Of a stretch of DNA of 48,153 nt, positions 1-10,700 are shown one piece after another; within the stretch, counting starts at the first letter, position 1, and each line of letters starts with the position of its first letter. The translations under genes were made by a program, and so were the position numbers. The notes beneath the pieces are model-generated. The model had not been told where the DNA came from. It made no database searches and saw only the letters and a list, made by a program, of their open reading frames with translations. Source of the DNA: an uncultured Clostridium sp. (GTDB taxonomy: Bacteria; Bacillota; Clostridia; TANB77; CAG-508); assembly GCA_900552135.1 (NCBI GenBank), contig URYN01000013.1:1-48153 (forward strand). The letters run 5' to 3'.

Positions 1-282
1 TTTAATAAAAATAATTTATTAAATTTAAAATATAAAATAATAACATATTAAGTATTAAATAAATATTTAATATATTATTTATTTGAAATTAATTAGTAAA
101 AAATAAATTTAATTTTATATAATAAAATAATTAAAAAATAATTCAATAAAAATATAAGAAAAATTTAAATTAAAAAATATGTAATTAAATTAATAAGAGA
201 TTCAATCAAAATAAAGATCTTATTATTATAAAAATAATTTTTTAATTGCACAAATGTTAAATATAAAAACTCCATGCATGTA
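1..282. other. A+T-rich non-coding leader
   Basis: Almost purely A and T. I see no open reading frame of note, no RNA gene and no clear hairpin before the promoter that starts at 283. Confidence 0.6.
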
Positions 283-311
283 TTGAAATATCAAATAAAA
301 TAGGGTATAAT
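283..311 (+). promoter_or_regulatory. sigma-A-type promoter of the ABC-F gene
   Basis: TTGAAA at 283-288 and TATAAT at 306-311 with a 17-base spacer. The gene's start codon follows after a short leader with the ribosome binding site GGGAGGA at 331-337. Confidence 0.8.
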
Positions 312-342
312 AGTTTAGATAAAAAAATATGGGAGGAAGAAA

Positions 343-1923
343 ATGTTAATAGCAAGTGGAGTTACTATTAGATTTGGAAAAAGAACTTTATTTGAAGATG
401 TTAATATAAAGTTTAATAAGGGATGTTGTTATGGCATTATAGGAGCAAATGGTGCTGGAAAATCAACATTTCTTAAAGTTTTGTCAGGAGAATTAGAGCC
501 TAGTAAAGGAGAGGTTACAAAGGAGAAAACAGAGAGACTATCTGTATTAAAGCAGGATCACTTTGCTTATGAAGAAAATACTGTTATGGATACAGTTATA
601 ATGGGTAATGATGAGCTTTATAAAATCATGAAAGAGAAAGAGGCTATTTATGCAAAACCTGATTTCTCAGAGGAAGACGGAATGAAGGCTGCAAAGCTTG
701 AAGAAAAGTTTGCAGAGCTTGATGGTTGGAATGCTGAATCTGATGCAGCAATTTTGCTTAATGATTTAGGAATAGAGCCTGAAAAACATTATAAATATAT
801 GAAGGAACTTGAAGCAAGAGAGAAGGTTAAGGTTCTTTTAGCACAGGCTCTTTTTGGAAATCCTGATATTTTATTGTTAGATGAGCCTACAAATGACCTA
901 GATTTAAAGACTATAAGTTGGTTAGAGGAATTCTTAATTAATTTTGAAAATACTGTAATTGTTGTTTCTCATGATAGATATTTCTTAAATAAGGTTTGTA
1001 CTAATATTTGTGATGTTGATTATGGAAAGATTAAGGTTTATCCAGGAAACTACGATTTCTGGTATGAATCTAGCCAATTACTTCAAAAGCAGATGAGAGA
1101 GCAGAATAAGAAGAAGGAAGAGAAGATTAAAGAGTTACAAGCTTTTATTGCTAGATTTAGTGCAAATGCTTCTAAATCTAAACAAGCTACTTCTAGAAAG
1201 AAGTCTTTGGAAAAGATTCAGCTTGATGAAATTACTCCCTCTAATAGAAAGTATCCTTATATAGATTTTAAACCTGATAGACTTCCAGGAAATGAGATTT
1301 TACAGGTAAAAAATGTTTCTAAGACTATAAATGGAGAAAAGGTATTAGATAATATTTCGTTTACGGTTAAGCCAAACGATAAGATTGCTTTCTTAGCAGA
1401 TAACGAGATTGCAAAGACTGTTTTATTCCAAATTATTGCTGGAGAGATGCAACCTGACGAGGGGAAAATTGTATGGGGAACTACAATTACAAGTAACTAT
1501 TTCCCTAAGGATAATAGCTATTTGTTCCAAAGTGAATTGTCTATTACAGATTGGTTAAGACAGTATTCAAAGGATCCAGATGAAACTTATGTTAGAAGTT
1601 TCTTAGGAAGAATGTTGTTCTCTGGTGAAGAGGCATTAAAGGGAGTAAATGTATTGTCTGGAGGAGAAAAGGTAAGATGTGTTCTTTCTAAGATGATGCT
1701 TTCTGGAGCTAATTTCTTGATTTTTGATGAGCCAACAAACCATCTAGACATGGAGAGCATTACGGCTTTGAACGAAGGAATGAAGAAGTTCACAGGAAAT
1801 ATGCTATTTACATCACATGACCATCAATTAATGCAAACAGTTGCAAATAGAATAATAGATATTCAAAAGGATAAAATTGTTGATAGAGAAGTATCTTATG
1901 ATGAATATTTAGGAATTGAGTAA
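343..1923 (+). CDS. ykpA: ABC-F family ATPase, YkpA/YbiT type
   Basis: A cytosolic ABC-F protein with two ATPase domains and no membrane segments; the family acts on ribosomes (translation factors and antibiotic-resistance proteins). Domain 1 has Walker A GANGAGKST at residues 34-42 and a DEPTNDLD Walker B. Domain 2 has a clean LSGGEKVR signature and DEPTNHLD. A charged linker of roughly residues 235-300 joins them. Two motifs are degenerate: the first signature reads LEAREKVKV and the second Walker A reads LADNEIAKT. From memory, Bacillus subtilis YkpA also departs from consensus at both places, so I take this as a subfamily trait and not decay. Length (526 aa) fits the family. Start chosen from GGGAGGA six bases upstream. 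The exact ribosomal role cannot be read from sequence. Confidence 0.93.
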   Translation: MLIASGVTIRFGKRTLFEDVNIKFNKGCCYGIIGANGAGKSTFLKVLSGELEPSKGEVTKEKTERLSVLKQDHFAYEENTVMDTVIMGNDELYKIMKEKEAIYAKPDFSEEDGMKAAKLEEKFAELDGWNAESDAAILLNDLGIEPEKHYKYMKELEAREKVKVLLAQALFGNPDILLLDEPTNDLDLKTISWLEEFLINFENTVIVVSHDRYFLNKVCTNICDVDYGKIKVYPGNYDFWYESSQLLQKQMREQNKKKEEKIKELQAFIARFSANASKSKQATSRKKSLEKIQLDEITPSNRKYPYIDFKPDRLPGNEILQVKNVSKTINGEKVLDNISFTVKPNDKIAFLADNEIAKTVLFQIIAGEMQPDEGKIVWGTTITSNYFPKDNSYLFQSELSITDWLRQYSKDPDETYVRSFLGRMLFSGEEALKGVNVLSGGEKVRCVLSKMMLSGANFLIFDEPTNHLDMESITALNEGMKKFTGNMLFTSHDHQLMQTVANRIIDIQKDKIVDREVSYDEYLGIE

Positions 1924-1978
1924 TGATTATTTATTGAATAATACTTGAAAATTGAGCAATGTTTTGAAAATAGATATA

Positions 1979-2024
1979 AAAATGGACCTTATTGTGTGAA
2001 CAATTTTGGTTCATTTTATTATTG
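1979..2024 (+). terminator. probable intrinsic terminator after the ABC-F gene
   Basis: AAAATGGACC (1979-1988) pairs with GGTTCATTTT (2008-2017), with an inner ATTGT/ACAAT stem. A T-rich stretch follows. Confidence 0.65.
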
Positions 2025-2090
2025 TTCGCTTTAATTTTAGAGAATATTGTGATATATTAGGAGAAACTTGATTAAGAAAGAGGTAAAATA

Positions 2091-4274
2091 ATGGATAAAA
2101 TATCAGAAATTATAGCAAATGAATTAGGAGTTAGAAAAAGCCAGGTTGATAGTACTATTAAGTTAATTGATGATGGAAATACAATTCCGTTCATTGCAAG
2201 ATATAGAAAAGAAGCGACAGGAGGTCTTTCAGACGAGCAGTTAAGAAATCTTGGCGAAAGACTTACATATTTAAGAAATTTAGAAGAAAGAAAACAAGAT
2301 GTTTTAAAGTCAATAGAATCTCAAGGAAAACTTACAGATGAAATAAAGAGTGATTTGGAAAAGAGTACTACTCTTGCTGAGGTTGAAGACATTTATAGAC
2401 CATATAAACAAAAGAAAAGAACTAGAGCAACTATTGCAAAAGAGAAAGGCCTTGAAGAACTTGCAAATACTATTATAGAGCAAAAAGATAAAAATAATAT
2501 TTATGAAATTGCAAATAAGTATATAAACGAAGAGAAAGATGTAAGAACAGCAGAAGATGCTATTGCAGGAGCCTTAGATATAATTGCTGAAAATATATCT
2601 GATAACGCAAAATATAGAAAGCAAATTAAGAGAACGTGCTACTTAGAAGGTATGATTACAACAAAGGCAACTAAACCTGAAGAGAAATCTAGTTATGACA
2701 TGTATTATGAATTTTCAGAAAAAGTTAATAGAATTCCTAGCCATAGAATTCTCGCAATTAATAGGGGAGAAAAAGAGGAATTTTTAAAGGTTAAAATAGA
2801 TAAGCCAGAAGAAAAGATTTTAGCTAGTATTGAAAAAGATATAATTAAAGATGAGCATAGTCAATATACCGAATTGCTAAAAAATTGTATTGCGGATAGT
2901 TTTTCAAGATTGATTGAACCTTCTATTGATAGAGAAATAAGGGCTGATTTGACTGAAAAAGCAGACGAGCAAGCTATAAAAGTTTTTGGTAATAATGCCA
3001 AACAATTACTTTTAGCAAGTCCTATAAAGGGAAAGACAGTAATTGGATTTGATCCAGCCTATAGAACTGGCTGTAAGATTGCAGTAATTGATGAAACAGG
3101 AAAGGTTTTAGACACTACAACAGTATATCCAACAGAACCACAAAATGATGTTGAGGGTGCTAAAGCAGAGCTTACAAAGCTTATATTAAAAGACAATGTA
3201 CAAATGTTTGCAATCGGAAACGGTACGGCTTCAAGGGAATCTGAGCAATTCGTTGCGTCCCTAATAAAAGAGATTAAGGAGAAGTATAATAAGGATTTAG
3301 TTTATGTTATTGTTTCAGAAGCAGGAGCTTCAGTATATTCTGCTTCAAAACTTGCAACAGAAGAATATCCTGATATTAACGTTTCTTTAAGAGGAGCTAT
3401 ATCAATCGCAAGAAGACTTCAAGATCCACTTGCAGAGCTTGTAAAAATCGAGCCAAAGGCAATAGGAGTTGGACAATATCAACATGATGTAAATCAAAAA
3501 CAATTAGAAGAGAGTTTAACAGGAGTGGTTGAGGATGCGGTAAATTCGGTTGGAGTAGATATAAATACTGCTACACCTTCGCTTTTATCTTATGTTTCAG
3601 GAGTTAATAAGACTATAGCCAAAAACATTGTAAAATATAGGGAAGAGAACGGAAAAGTTTGTGAACGTAAGGAATTACTAAAGGTTCCTAAACTAGGAAA
3701 GGTTGCCTATGAGCAATGTGCGGGCTTCATAAGAGTTCCTGGCGGAAAGAATCCACTTGAAATTACTGGAGTTCACCCAGAAAGTTACGATGTTGCTAAA
3801 AATCTATTAAAGGAATTCGGATTTGACACAAAAGACTTAACAGACAAAGAAAAAATAAAAGATGTAAAAGCTAAACTATCTGAAGTTAATAATGAAAAAG
3901 ACATTAAAACATTGGCAAGCAAATTTAACATTGGAGAACCAACTTTGAAAGACATTATAAATGAATTAATTAAGCCTGGTAGAGACCCAAGAGAAGACAT
4001 GCCTAAGCCAATTTTAAGGTCTGACGTATTATCTTTTGATGATTTACGAGACGGAATGATTCTTACTGGAACAGTTAGAAATGTAACTGATTTTGGAGCA
4101 TTTGTAGATGTTGGTGTTAAACATGACGGACTAGTTCACATTTCAGAAATGAGTGACAAATTTATAAAAAATCCATCAGAAGTTGTATCAGTAGGGGATA
4201 TTGTAAAAGTTCAGGTTATTGGAATAGACAAAGACAGACAAAAGGTAAAACTATCAATGAAAATCAAACAATAG
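2091..4274 (+). CDS. tex: Tex family RNA-binding transcription accessory protein
   Basis: Cytosolic nucleic-acid-binding protein of the Tex/YhgF family, involved in transcription under stress or toxin expression in other bacteria. The order is typical: an N-terminal helical region with the FIARYRKEATGGLSDEQLR signature near residue 35, a YqgF/RNase H-like domain starting near GFDPAYRTGCK (about 320), helix-hairpin-helix motifs around 500-560 (SGVNKTIAKNIVKYR), and a C-terminal S1 domain from about 652 (GMILTGTVRNVTDFGAFVDVG). Length 727 aa is normal for the family. The ribosome binding site AAGAGG precedes the ATG. The gene stands alone between terminators. Its phenotype in this organism cannot be judged. 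Confidence 0.95.
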   Translation: MDKISEIIANELGVRKSQVDSTIKLIDDGNTIPFIARYRKEATGGLSDEQLRNLGERLTYLRNLEERKQDVLKSIESQGKLTDEIKSDLEKSTTLAEVEDIYRPYKQKKRTRATIAKEKGLEELANTIIEQKDKNNIYEIANKYINEEKDVRTAEDAIAGALDIIAENISDNAKYRKQIKRTCYLEGMITTKATKPEEKSSYDMYYEFSEKVNRIPSHRILAINRGEKEEFLKVKIDKPEEKILASIEKDIIKDEHSQYTELLKNCIADSFSRLIEPSIDREIRADLTEKADEQAIKVFGNNAKQLLLASPIKGKTVIGFDPAYRTGCKIAVIDETGKVLDTTTVYPTEPQNDVEGAKAELTKLILKDNVQMFAIGNGTASRESEQFVASLIKEIKEKYNKDLVYVIVSEAGASVYSASKLATEEYPDINVSLRGAISIARRLQDPLAELVKIEPKAIGVGQYQHDVNQKQLEESLTGVVEDAVNSVGVDINTATPSLLSYVSGVNKTIAKNIVKYREENGKVCERKELLKVPKLGKVAYEQCAGFIRVPGGKNPLEITGVHPESYDVAKNLLKEFGFDTKDLTDKEKIKDVKAKLSEVNNEKDIKTLASKFNIGEPTLKDIINELIKPGRDPREDMPKPILRSDVLSFDDLRDGMILTGTVRNVTDFGAFVDVGVKHDGLVHISEMSDKFIKNPSEVVSVGDIVKVQVIGIDKDRQKVKLSMKIKQ

Positions 4275-4391
4275 TATGAAAAGGATAAATAGTAAAAAAT
4301 AGAATAAATAATATGAAAATTTAAGAATAATATCACAAGAGTCAAAATTATAAAAAAGATCAAATATTAAAATAAAAGAACTAAGAAAAAG

Positions 4392-4420
4392 AAAAAAGTG
4401 CACGAAATTTGCACTTTTTT
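4392..4420. terminator. bidirectional terminator between convergent genes
   Basis: An 11-bp perfect stem (AAAAAAGTGCA / TGCACTTTTTT) around a 7-base loop gives a U-tract on either strand. It serves tex from the left and the response-regulator gene from the right. Confidence 0.92.
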
Positions 4421-4436
4421 ACTATTTATATATTAA

Positions 4437-5492
4437 TTAACTTTTATATTTTTCTTGAATTTCAAGTATTGAATTATAATCGTTATCTAATATCTCAAGG
4501 AAAGCCTTTGCAATATCAGGATCAAACTGAGTTCCTGAACATTTTTCTATTTCAGCTCTTACCACATCAATAGGCAAAGCATTTCTATAAGATCTCTTTG
4601 ATGTCATTGCGTCAAATGTATCTGCAACAGCTGCAATTCTCGCAACATAAGGAATATCCGTACCAGATAATTGTGAAGGATAACCTCTGCCATCAAATCT
4701 TTCATGATGATATTTTACGATAGGAATAATATCTTCAAATAACTTAACTCCTCCAAGAATATGAACACCAATCATTGGGTGGTTCTTTATTTGAGAATAT
4801 TCTTCATCATTTAATTTTGATTCTTTCAACAAGATACTATCTGGAATTCCAATTTTTCCGATGTCATGGAATAGACCTCCAATTTTAAGAATGTGAAGGG
4901 TATTTTCATCTAATCCTAATTTTTTACCGATTAAAACAGAATATTCCGAAACTCTGTCTGAATGACCTCTTGTATAAGGGTCCTTAGCTTCAACAGTTTG
5001 CCTTAAGATTCCAATAGTATCTAAATAAGCTTTTTCAAGTTCATCGTTTTTATCATGTAATTCCTCGTTTATCTGTCTGATTGTTTTCATTTGCTCAATA
5101 GATTTTATTCCAGATTCGATCAATAATAACAGTTGATCAAATTTATCGCTTTTTTCGCAATAACCTTGAATATCTAATCTTTTTATTGTTTCAAGAGGTG
5201 GAGCCAAATCCTTATGACCTGTAAGCAATAATATGTAAAGGTCTTTGTTGAATTTTCTTATTTCTTCAACGACCTCATCACCATGTATTGGATCCATCAT
5301 AAAGTCTAGAATCATCATATCGAAATGTTCATGCCTAACACGCTCAATAGCTTCAAGAGGATTTGTTAATCCTGTAAAGTCATATCCCGAACGCTTTAGA
5401 AAGATTGAAAGAGAATCAACGATACCTTGTTCATCATCTACAACGATAACCCTGTATCCGTTTGATTCATGATTTACCATGTTTTTTCTCAT
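4437..5492 (-). CDS. response regulator with HD-GYP output domain
   Basis: Cytosolic two-component output protein of 351 aa. A receiver domain (about 13-130) carries VVDDE, the phospho-acceptor context MMILDFMMDP and the lysine in YCEKSDK. A helical linker (about 135-165) leads to an HD-GYP domain (about 168-345) with FHDIGKIGIPD and HHERFDGRGYP, the metal-site and GYP motifs of cyclic-di-GMP phosphodiesterases. There is no DNA-binding domain, so its output should be nucleotide turnover or protein contact. Start chosen by GGAG eight bases before the ATG. It has its own promoter, and a terminator separates it from the histidine kinase just upstream on the same strand. That kinase is the obvious partner candidate, but pairing is inference. 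Confidence 0.92.
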   Translation of the reverse strand: MRKNMVNHESNGYRVIVVDDEQGIVDSLSIFLKRSGYDFTGLTNPLEAIERVRHEHFDMMILDFMMDPIHGDEVVEEIRKFNKDLYILLLTGHKDLAPPLETIKRLDIQGYCEKSDKFDQLLLLIESGIKSIEQMKTIRQINEELHDKNDELEKAYLDTIGILRQTVEAKDPYTRGHSDRVSEYSVLIGKKLGLDENTLHILKIGGLFHDIGKIGIPDSILLKESKLNDEEYSQIKNHPMIGVHILGGVKLFEDIIPIVKYHHERFDGRGYPSQLSGTDIPYVARIAAVADTFDAMTSKRSYRNALPIDVVRAEIEKCSGTQFDPDIAKAFLEILDNDYNSILEIQEKYKS

Positions 5493-5531
5493 AACATAAA
5501 CTCCATATCTAAAAATAAATATTGCAACCTT

Positions 5532-5560
5532 ATTATAATAATAAAAATTTAAAAAAGCAA
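5532..5560 (-). promoter_or_regulatory. promoter of the HD-GYP response-regulator gene
   Basis: On the minus strand, TTGCTT (5560-5555) and TATAAT (5537-5532) with a 17-base spacer. It shows that the regulator can be transcribed independently of the kinase operon. Confidence 0.65.
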
Positions 5561-5610
5561 TATATTATGTATAAATATTTTATAAATTTAGGGAATGTCG
5601 AATTTTGCAG

Positions 5611-5649
5611 AAAAAAATATAGACAAGACTTATAGAGCCTTGTCTATAT
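5611..5649 (-). terminator. terminator of the ligase-NRPS-kinase operon
   Basis: An 11-bp inverted repeat (5617-5627 with 5639-5649, core TATAGACAAG/CTTGTCTATA). On the minus strand it is followed directly by seven T residues (plus-strand A run at 5611-5617). It lies after the kinase stop codon. Confidence 0.88.
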
Positions 5650-5710
5650 AAAAACACATTTTTTATCGGTTTTAAAAATTAAATTTTACAGAGTCACTAC
5701 ATTAGAAATT

Positions 5711-7711
5711 TTATAAAGGAATTATAACATTAAATTTTGTTCCTTTTCCAATCTCTGTTTCAAAGGTTATATCACCATTAAAATGACCTTTTATTGTTGA
5801 GTAAGACATAAACATACCAAGTCCAGTTCCATTCTTTCCTTTAGTTGTAATCATCGATTTAAATAATTTATCCTGGACTTCTTTTGTCATACCACAGCCG
5901 TGATCTGCAACAGATATAACAACATTTTTTCCATCTAGATTTACTGATAAATCTATTGTATTATCTTTTTTACCATTATAAGATTGTATAGCGTTTGTTA
6001 TAAGGTTATTTATAACTTGAACTAAACTGTTAACGTCTCCATGTAAAGAAGTAGTAGAAGGAACGTTTATCTGAGTATTTAATGTTAATGATGCATTTCT
6101 AATTTCATGTTTCATTAAAATTGTAACTCTTTTTATCATTTCATCAATTGTAAATTCATCAGATTCATTTTCCGATAGATTTACGGCTTGACCCTTAACT
6201 GCTGTAATTATGTCTGACATGTAAGAGGTGTATGAATGAATCTTTGTTATCCAATCTCTCATGTCATTTGCTATAGCATGGTGGTCATCGTTTGTGACTT
6301 CCGGATCGCCAATGGATGTATCATATTCATTTATTAAGTCTGTTAATCCTTCAGCTGCACCAGATATAGACATTATAGGAGTTTTCAAGTTATGAGAAAT
6401 TCCTCCAATTAACTGTCCAAGAGAGGCTAAACGTTCTTTTTCCATAAGAGTATCCTGGTTGTTCTTGATTTGATTTATATATTGAATATTCAAATCTTGT
6501 ACTACATTTAATTCATTTTCTAATTCGCCAAGCTCATCGTTGGACGTTATTGGTAATTTTGAAGTTTCGCTTAAATCTTTATCTGCAATGTCATGCAATC
6601 TCTTAGATACATTTCCTATATTCCTTACAAGAGATGAACTAATTAAATAAATTGTAAGTAATGCAAATAAGAACAATACAAAAGCTAGTATTAATAATTG
6701 TAAGAAAGTTGTAAATGATGCTATTTCATAATAGATTCCTACAGTATAAATTTGACCATTATACTCAAATTTTTGAATAACTGCTTGTGAATCAATAGTA
6801 TATGATTCGTAAACAGTATTATTATATTGAGGAGCTAAATCATGCATATATTTTATAAAGAAATGGCTTAATGTGGTTCCATTACTTGTTTCTATTACTC
6901 CACTTGGTTTTTCTATAAAGCAAAATGTGGTATCTAAATTAAAGTATTTACTTAGTATGTTCTTAACATTGTTAATATCAGGGTTCTCAATTATTTCATC
7001 CATAGAATTAGCAAGGCTTGAAGCATAATAGCTGTGTAACAGTGTTTCTTTTTCTACAGTTAGTCTGTAATAACCAAACAATGAAAGTATTAATGCTATA
7101 ACTAAAACACTAGGAAAAAGTTGAAATATTAATTTTACTTTTAGTGACTGTGTTTTTTTAGGTTTATTATCTGTGGCAAAGTATTTAGAAGTTTCTACAA
7201 GAATTGGATAAAACATTCTAGTTGTAAGCAACAAGAAAATTGAGGCAATGAATGTAGAAAAACTAAATATTATTGTTCCCATTTTAAATAACAATATTGC
7301 AGGATGACTGCCTGTTACAGATAATATAATTAAAAGAATAAGTGTTGGTACTATTTCCATGGATACATATAGAGTATATGGAAATTTAAGTGCCTGATTT
7401 CTTATCTTCTCTATTTCAGAAATATCAGTATTACGATTTTTCCACCATTTATCTGTTCTTCTTAATCTAATCTTTAAATAAGCAGTAAAGAAAATTGCAA
7501 TTCCAACAACTACAAGCAAAAATTGATATTTATAATAAAGAATAGAAACTTCTTTATCAAACTGGGAATTTATTGCTCCTGGTGGATAGTTCAATATTAT
7601 GGGAATAATCTTATATAATAATATAGCAAATAAAGCAAATATTATTAAAAAATAAAATACCAACTTATTCGAAATACTCATTTCTTCGAATTTTTCTTTT
7701 AATTTTTTCAT
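5711..7711 (-). CDS. multi-pass membrane sensor histidine kinase
   Basis: 666 aa. About six membrane helices (near 17-40, 62-82, 113-133, 137-165, 192-214, 334-358). The stretch between the last two, about 215-330, is a probable external sensing domain of unknown fold. A HAMP-like linker (about 360-412) leads to a dimerisation helix with GGISHNLKTP, His440 being the phospho-acceptor, and an ATPase domain with NNLITNAIQ, DHGCGM and GKNGTGLGM. All catalytic boxes are present. The start lies only 16 bases after the NRPS stop on the same strand, so it is the last gene of the ligase-NRPS operon. I infer that it may sense the pathway product or the state it responds to. The ligand is unknown. Confidence 0.92.
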   Translation of the reverse strand: MKKLKEKFEEMSISNKLVFYFLIIFALFAILLYKIIPIILNYPPGAINSQFDKEVSILYYKYQFLLVVVGIAIFFTAYLKIRLRRTDKWWKNRNTDISEIEKIRNQALKFPYTLYVSMEIVPTLILLIILSVTGSHPAILLFKMGTIIFSFSTFIASIFLLLTTRMFYPILVETSKYFATDNKPKKTQSLKVKLIFQLFPSVLVIALILSLFGYYRLTVEKETLLHSYYASSLANSMDEIIENPDINNVKNILSKYFNLDTTFCFIEKPSGVIETSNGTTLSHFFIKYMHDLAPQYNNTVYESYTIDSQAVIQKFEYNGQIYTVGIYYEIASFTTFLQLLILAFVLFLFALLTIYLISSSLVRNIGNVSKRLHDIADKDLSETSKLPITSNDELGELENELNVVQDLNIQYINQIKNNQDTLMEKERLASLGQLIGGISHNLKTPIMSISGAAEGLTDLINEYDTSIGDPEVTNDDHHAIANDMRDWITKIHSYTSYMSDIITAVKGQAVNLSENESDEFTIDEMIKRVTILMKHEIRNASLTLNTQINVPSTTSLHGDVNSLVQVINNLITNAIQSYNGKKDNTIDLSVNLDGKNVVISVADHGCGMTKEVQDKLFKSMITTKGKNGTGLGMFMSYSTIKGHFNGDITFETEIGKGTKFNVIIPL

Positions 7712-7727
7712 TTGATATAAATCCTTT

Positions 7728-10700
7728 CTATTTGATAAAACAAACTTCTTGCATATATTTAATTAATTTTGCAAAGTATTCAAAATCCAAGACTGGCCAC
7801 TTAAAGCCTAAGCTGCTCAGGTATTCACAAGTAATTTTATTATCTTGTTTTATGATATGATTATATATCATATCATTGTTTTTTGTAAAGTCGTTAATTA
7901 TACCACTAATCTTTGATTGATTGATTTCATCAGTAGAAAGCGATTTTACCAAATCAATAAATTCATTTTGTGATACAACATTAACATTATAACCAATCCT
8001 TCTTACATATTCAAGGAGCATTTCTGCAGTTATTGTATTCGGATTATAGATATGGAATATTCTATCCAATCCGTTATCCGACCAGACTATCTTTACCAGT
8101 GCCTTGCTTGCAAAATCAACAGGCGTAAATTCCAAATTAGCATTTAAAATAGAATCTGGGATTGCAGAAATTTCTAATAAGGATTTCAGCCTAGAATAGA
8201 TTGCATTTTCGTTGATATTACTTTGAAAATGACCATCATCATAACGACTAGACAAATCTCCAATTCTAAAAATAGTTGCCTTTAATCCTTTAGAAATTGC
8301 CTCAAGAACCATAGATTCAGCGAATAACTTACTTCTTGAATATACATTTTCGGAAAAATCCTGATTTACATAGAATGATTTTTCCGTAAATGTAACATCA
8401 GACAAATACTGCTCTAGTAAGTAGTTTCCTGAAATAGTCATTGTAGAAATATAATAAAGTGGCACATCAATGGATTTACATAAGTCTATTATTTTACGAG
8501 TTCCTTCAATATTTACAGAAGAAAATAGGGCATAGTCACCATAATGCTTAACATTTGCAGCAGAATGAATAACCAAATCAACATCTTTTTTTATATTTTC
8601 AAAATCATCAGTAGACAAGCCTAATCCTTCACTTATCATATCAGAATTTATGCAAATTACATATTTTTTAGCTAATTCATCATATTTATTACCAAAATAG
8701 AAATGCAATTTCTCAAATAATCTTTCTTGAATTCCCTTCTGATATTTAGGTCTTATCAAGCAATATATCAAACTAATTTTATCAATATTTTGTAAAAGCT
8801 CTGCTAGAATATGAATTCCTAAAAAACCAGTAACGCCTGTTAGAAGAACACATTTCTTAGAGAAATCTTCTTTTCCTGTTGTAGTAGAATTTAAATGTTT
8901 TGCAATGTCATCCAGAGCATTCAATCTAGTTACATCAGACAAAGTATTCTCATAAGAAGTACATAATACCTTATCATACAATTCTCTTACAGTTGGATTC
9001 TTATAAAAATCATATACTTTCAATGATATTTTATATTGAAATAAGTCTGTTAGAATACTTATAATTGAAAGAGAATCTGCACCATAATCAAATATATTAT
9101 CGTCAATACCAAACGTTGTAATTCCAAGTTTTTTCTTAATTGAAGAAACGATATTAGCTTCAATCAAATTCCTTGGAGGTGTATGAACTGAATCTGATTC
9201 CTGAATATCCAAATTATAATTTGCAAGCTCTTTTTTGTTAATTTTTCCATTTGGAGTAAGAGGCAACTTATCTAAAACTACAAAATAAGTTGGAATCATA
9301 TACGTTGGTAATTTATTTGCAATATAATCTCTTAGTTTCTTTACTTCAACTTTCTTGTCAGCTGATATATAGGTAACTAATGTTTGAACATTTGAAACAT
9401 CTTTTACAATAACAGCTGATAAAATATTTGCACTTTTATCAAATGAATTTATACAGTTTTCAATTTCTCCAAGTTCAACACGTAATCCTCTAAGCTTTAT
9501 TTGATTATCTGATCTTCCTTTACATATAATTGTTCCCACATCTGTCCAAAAACCTACATCTCCAGTTTTATACATAACAGAATTCTTAATAAATGGATTT
9601 GACAAATACCTTGCTGCTGTTAAATCAGGTCTTCCAATATAACCTTTTCCAACGCCATCGCCGGCAATATATATTTCACCAATACATCCAACAGGAAGAA
9701 CAGTTAGTTCATCATTTAAAATATAAATCTGTGTATTATCAAGAGGTTTTCCGATTGTTATTTTATCCAGGTGAGTAACATCTGTAACAGTCGAAAATAT
9801 AGTTGTCTCAGATGGACCATAACCATTGTAAACAGTGCACTCTGGACTGATTTTTAAAATCTTATCAACAAGTTGCTTTGGAAGCTGCTCGCCTGCTAGC
9901 ATAACATATTTTAAATAACTAAATCCATTCATAATTGAATTATCCAAATGGAAATTCATAATACTTGGAGTAGATTGAATAATTTCAATTTTATTATCCA
10001 AAATCAATCTTTCAATTTTTGCTGTAATTTTTTGCTCAAAATCGTCTGTTATAAAAAGCTTTAAACCTCCACAAAGAGATACAATCGTCTCAAATGCAAA
10101 TATATCAAAAGACATGGTTGTAATTGATATAATTGAATGATACATTCCGTCTTTCAAATAAGCAATTCTATTAAACATAGAATTTATAAAATTATTCAAG
10201 TTTTTATGAGTAAGCATAACACCTTTAGGATTTCCTGTTGATCCAGATGTAAAAATTAAATAAGATAAATCATCCTGTGAAATCTTGTTATTTAAGTTAT
10301 CACTTGGTAGATTATAAATATTTTCATTCTTTAAATCTGCAATAACAACAGTCTTCTTAAAACCTAAAGATTGAACCTTATTAAACTGTTTTTGAATTGT
10401 TATAATTGCGTCACAATTACTTTTTTCCAATATATAACGAATACGATCTTCAGGATATTCAGGATCTATAGGAATATATGAAGCACCTGACTTCAACACT
10501 GCAAGAATTGATATAATCATTTCAAATGAACGATTAACAATAATACCAACAATAGAATTTTTTTGTATATTGTTAAAATTCAAATATCTTGCCAAAGAAT
10601 TTACTTTCTTATTTAAATCCGAATAAGTAAGTTTTTTCATTTTAAATACAAGAGCAACATTATTAGGATTTTTTTCAACTTGTTCTTCAAAATAATCTAC

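Noticed and set aside
343..1923. Degenerate signature in domain 1 and degenerate Walker A in domain 2 of the ABC-F protein
   Set aside because: From memory, YkpA-type proteins regularly depart from consensus at both sites, so this is a subfamily trait and not decay.
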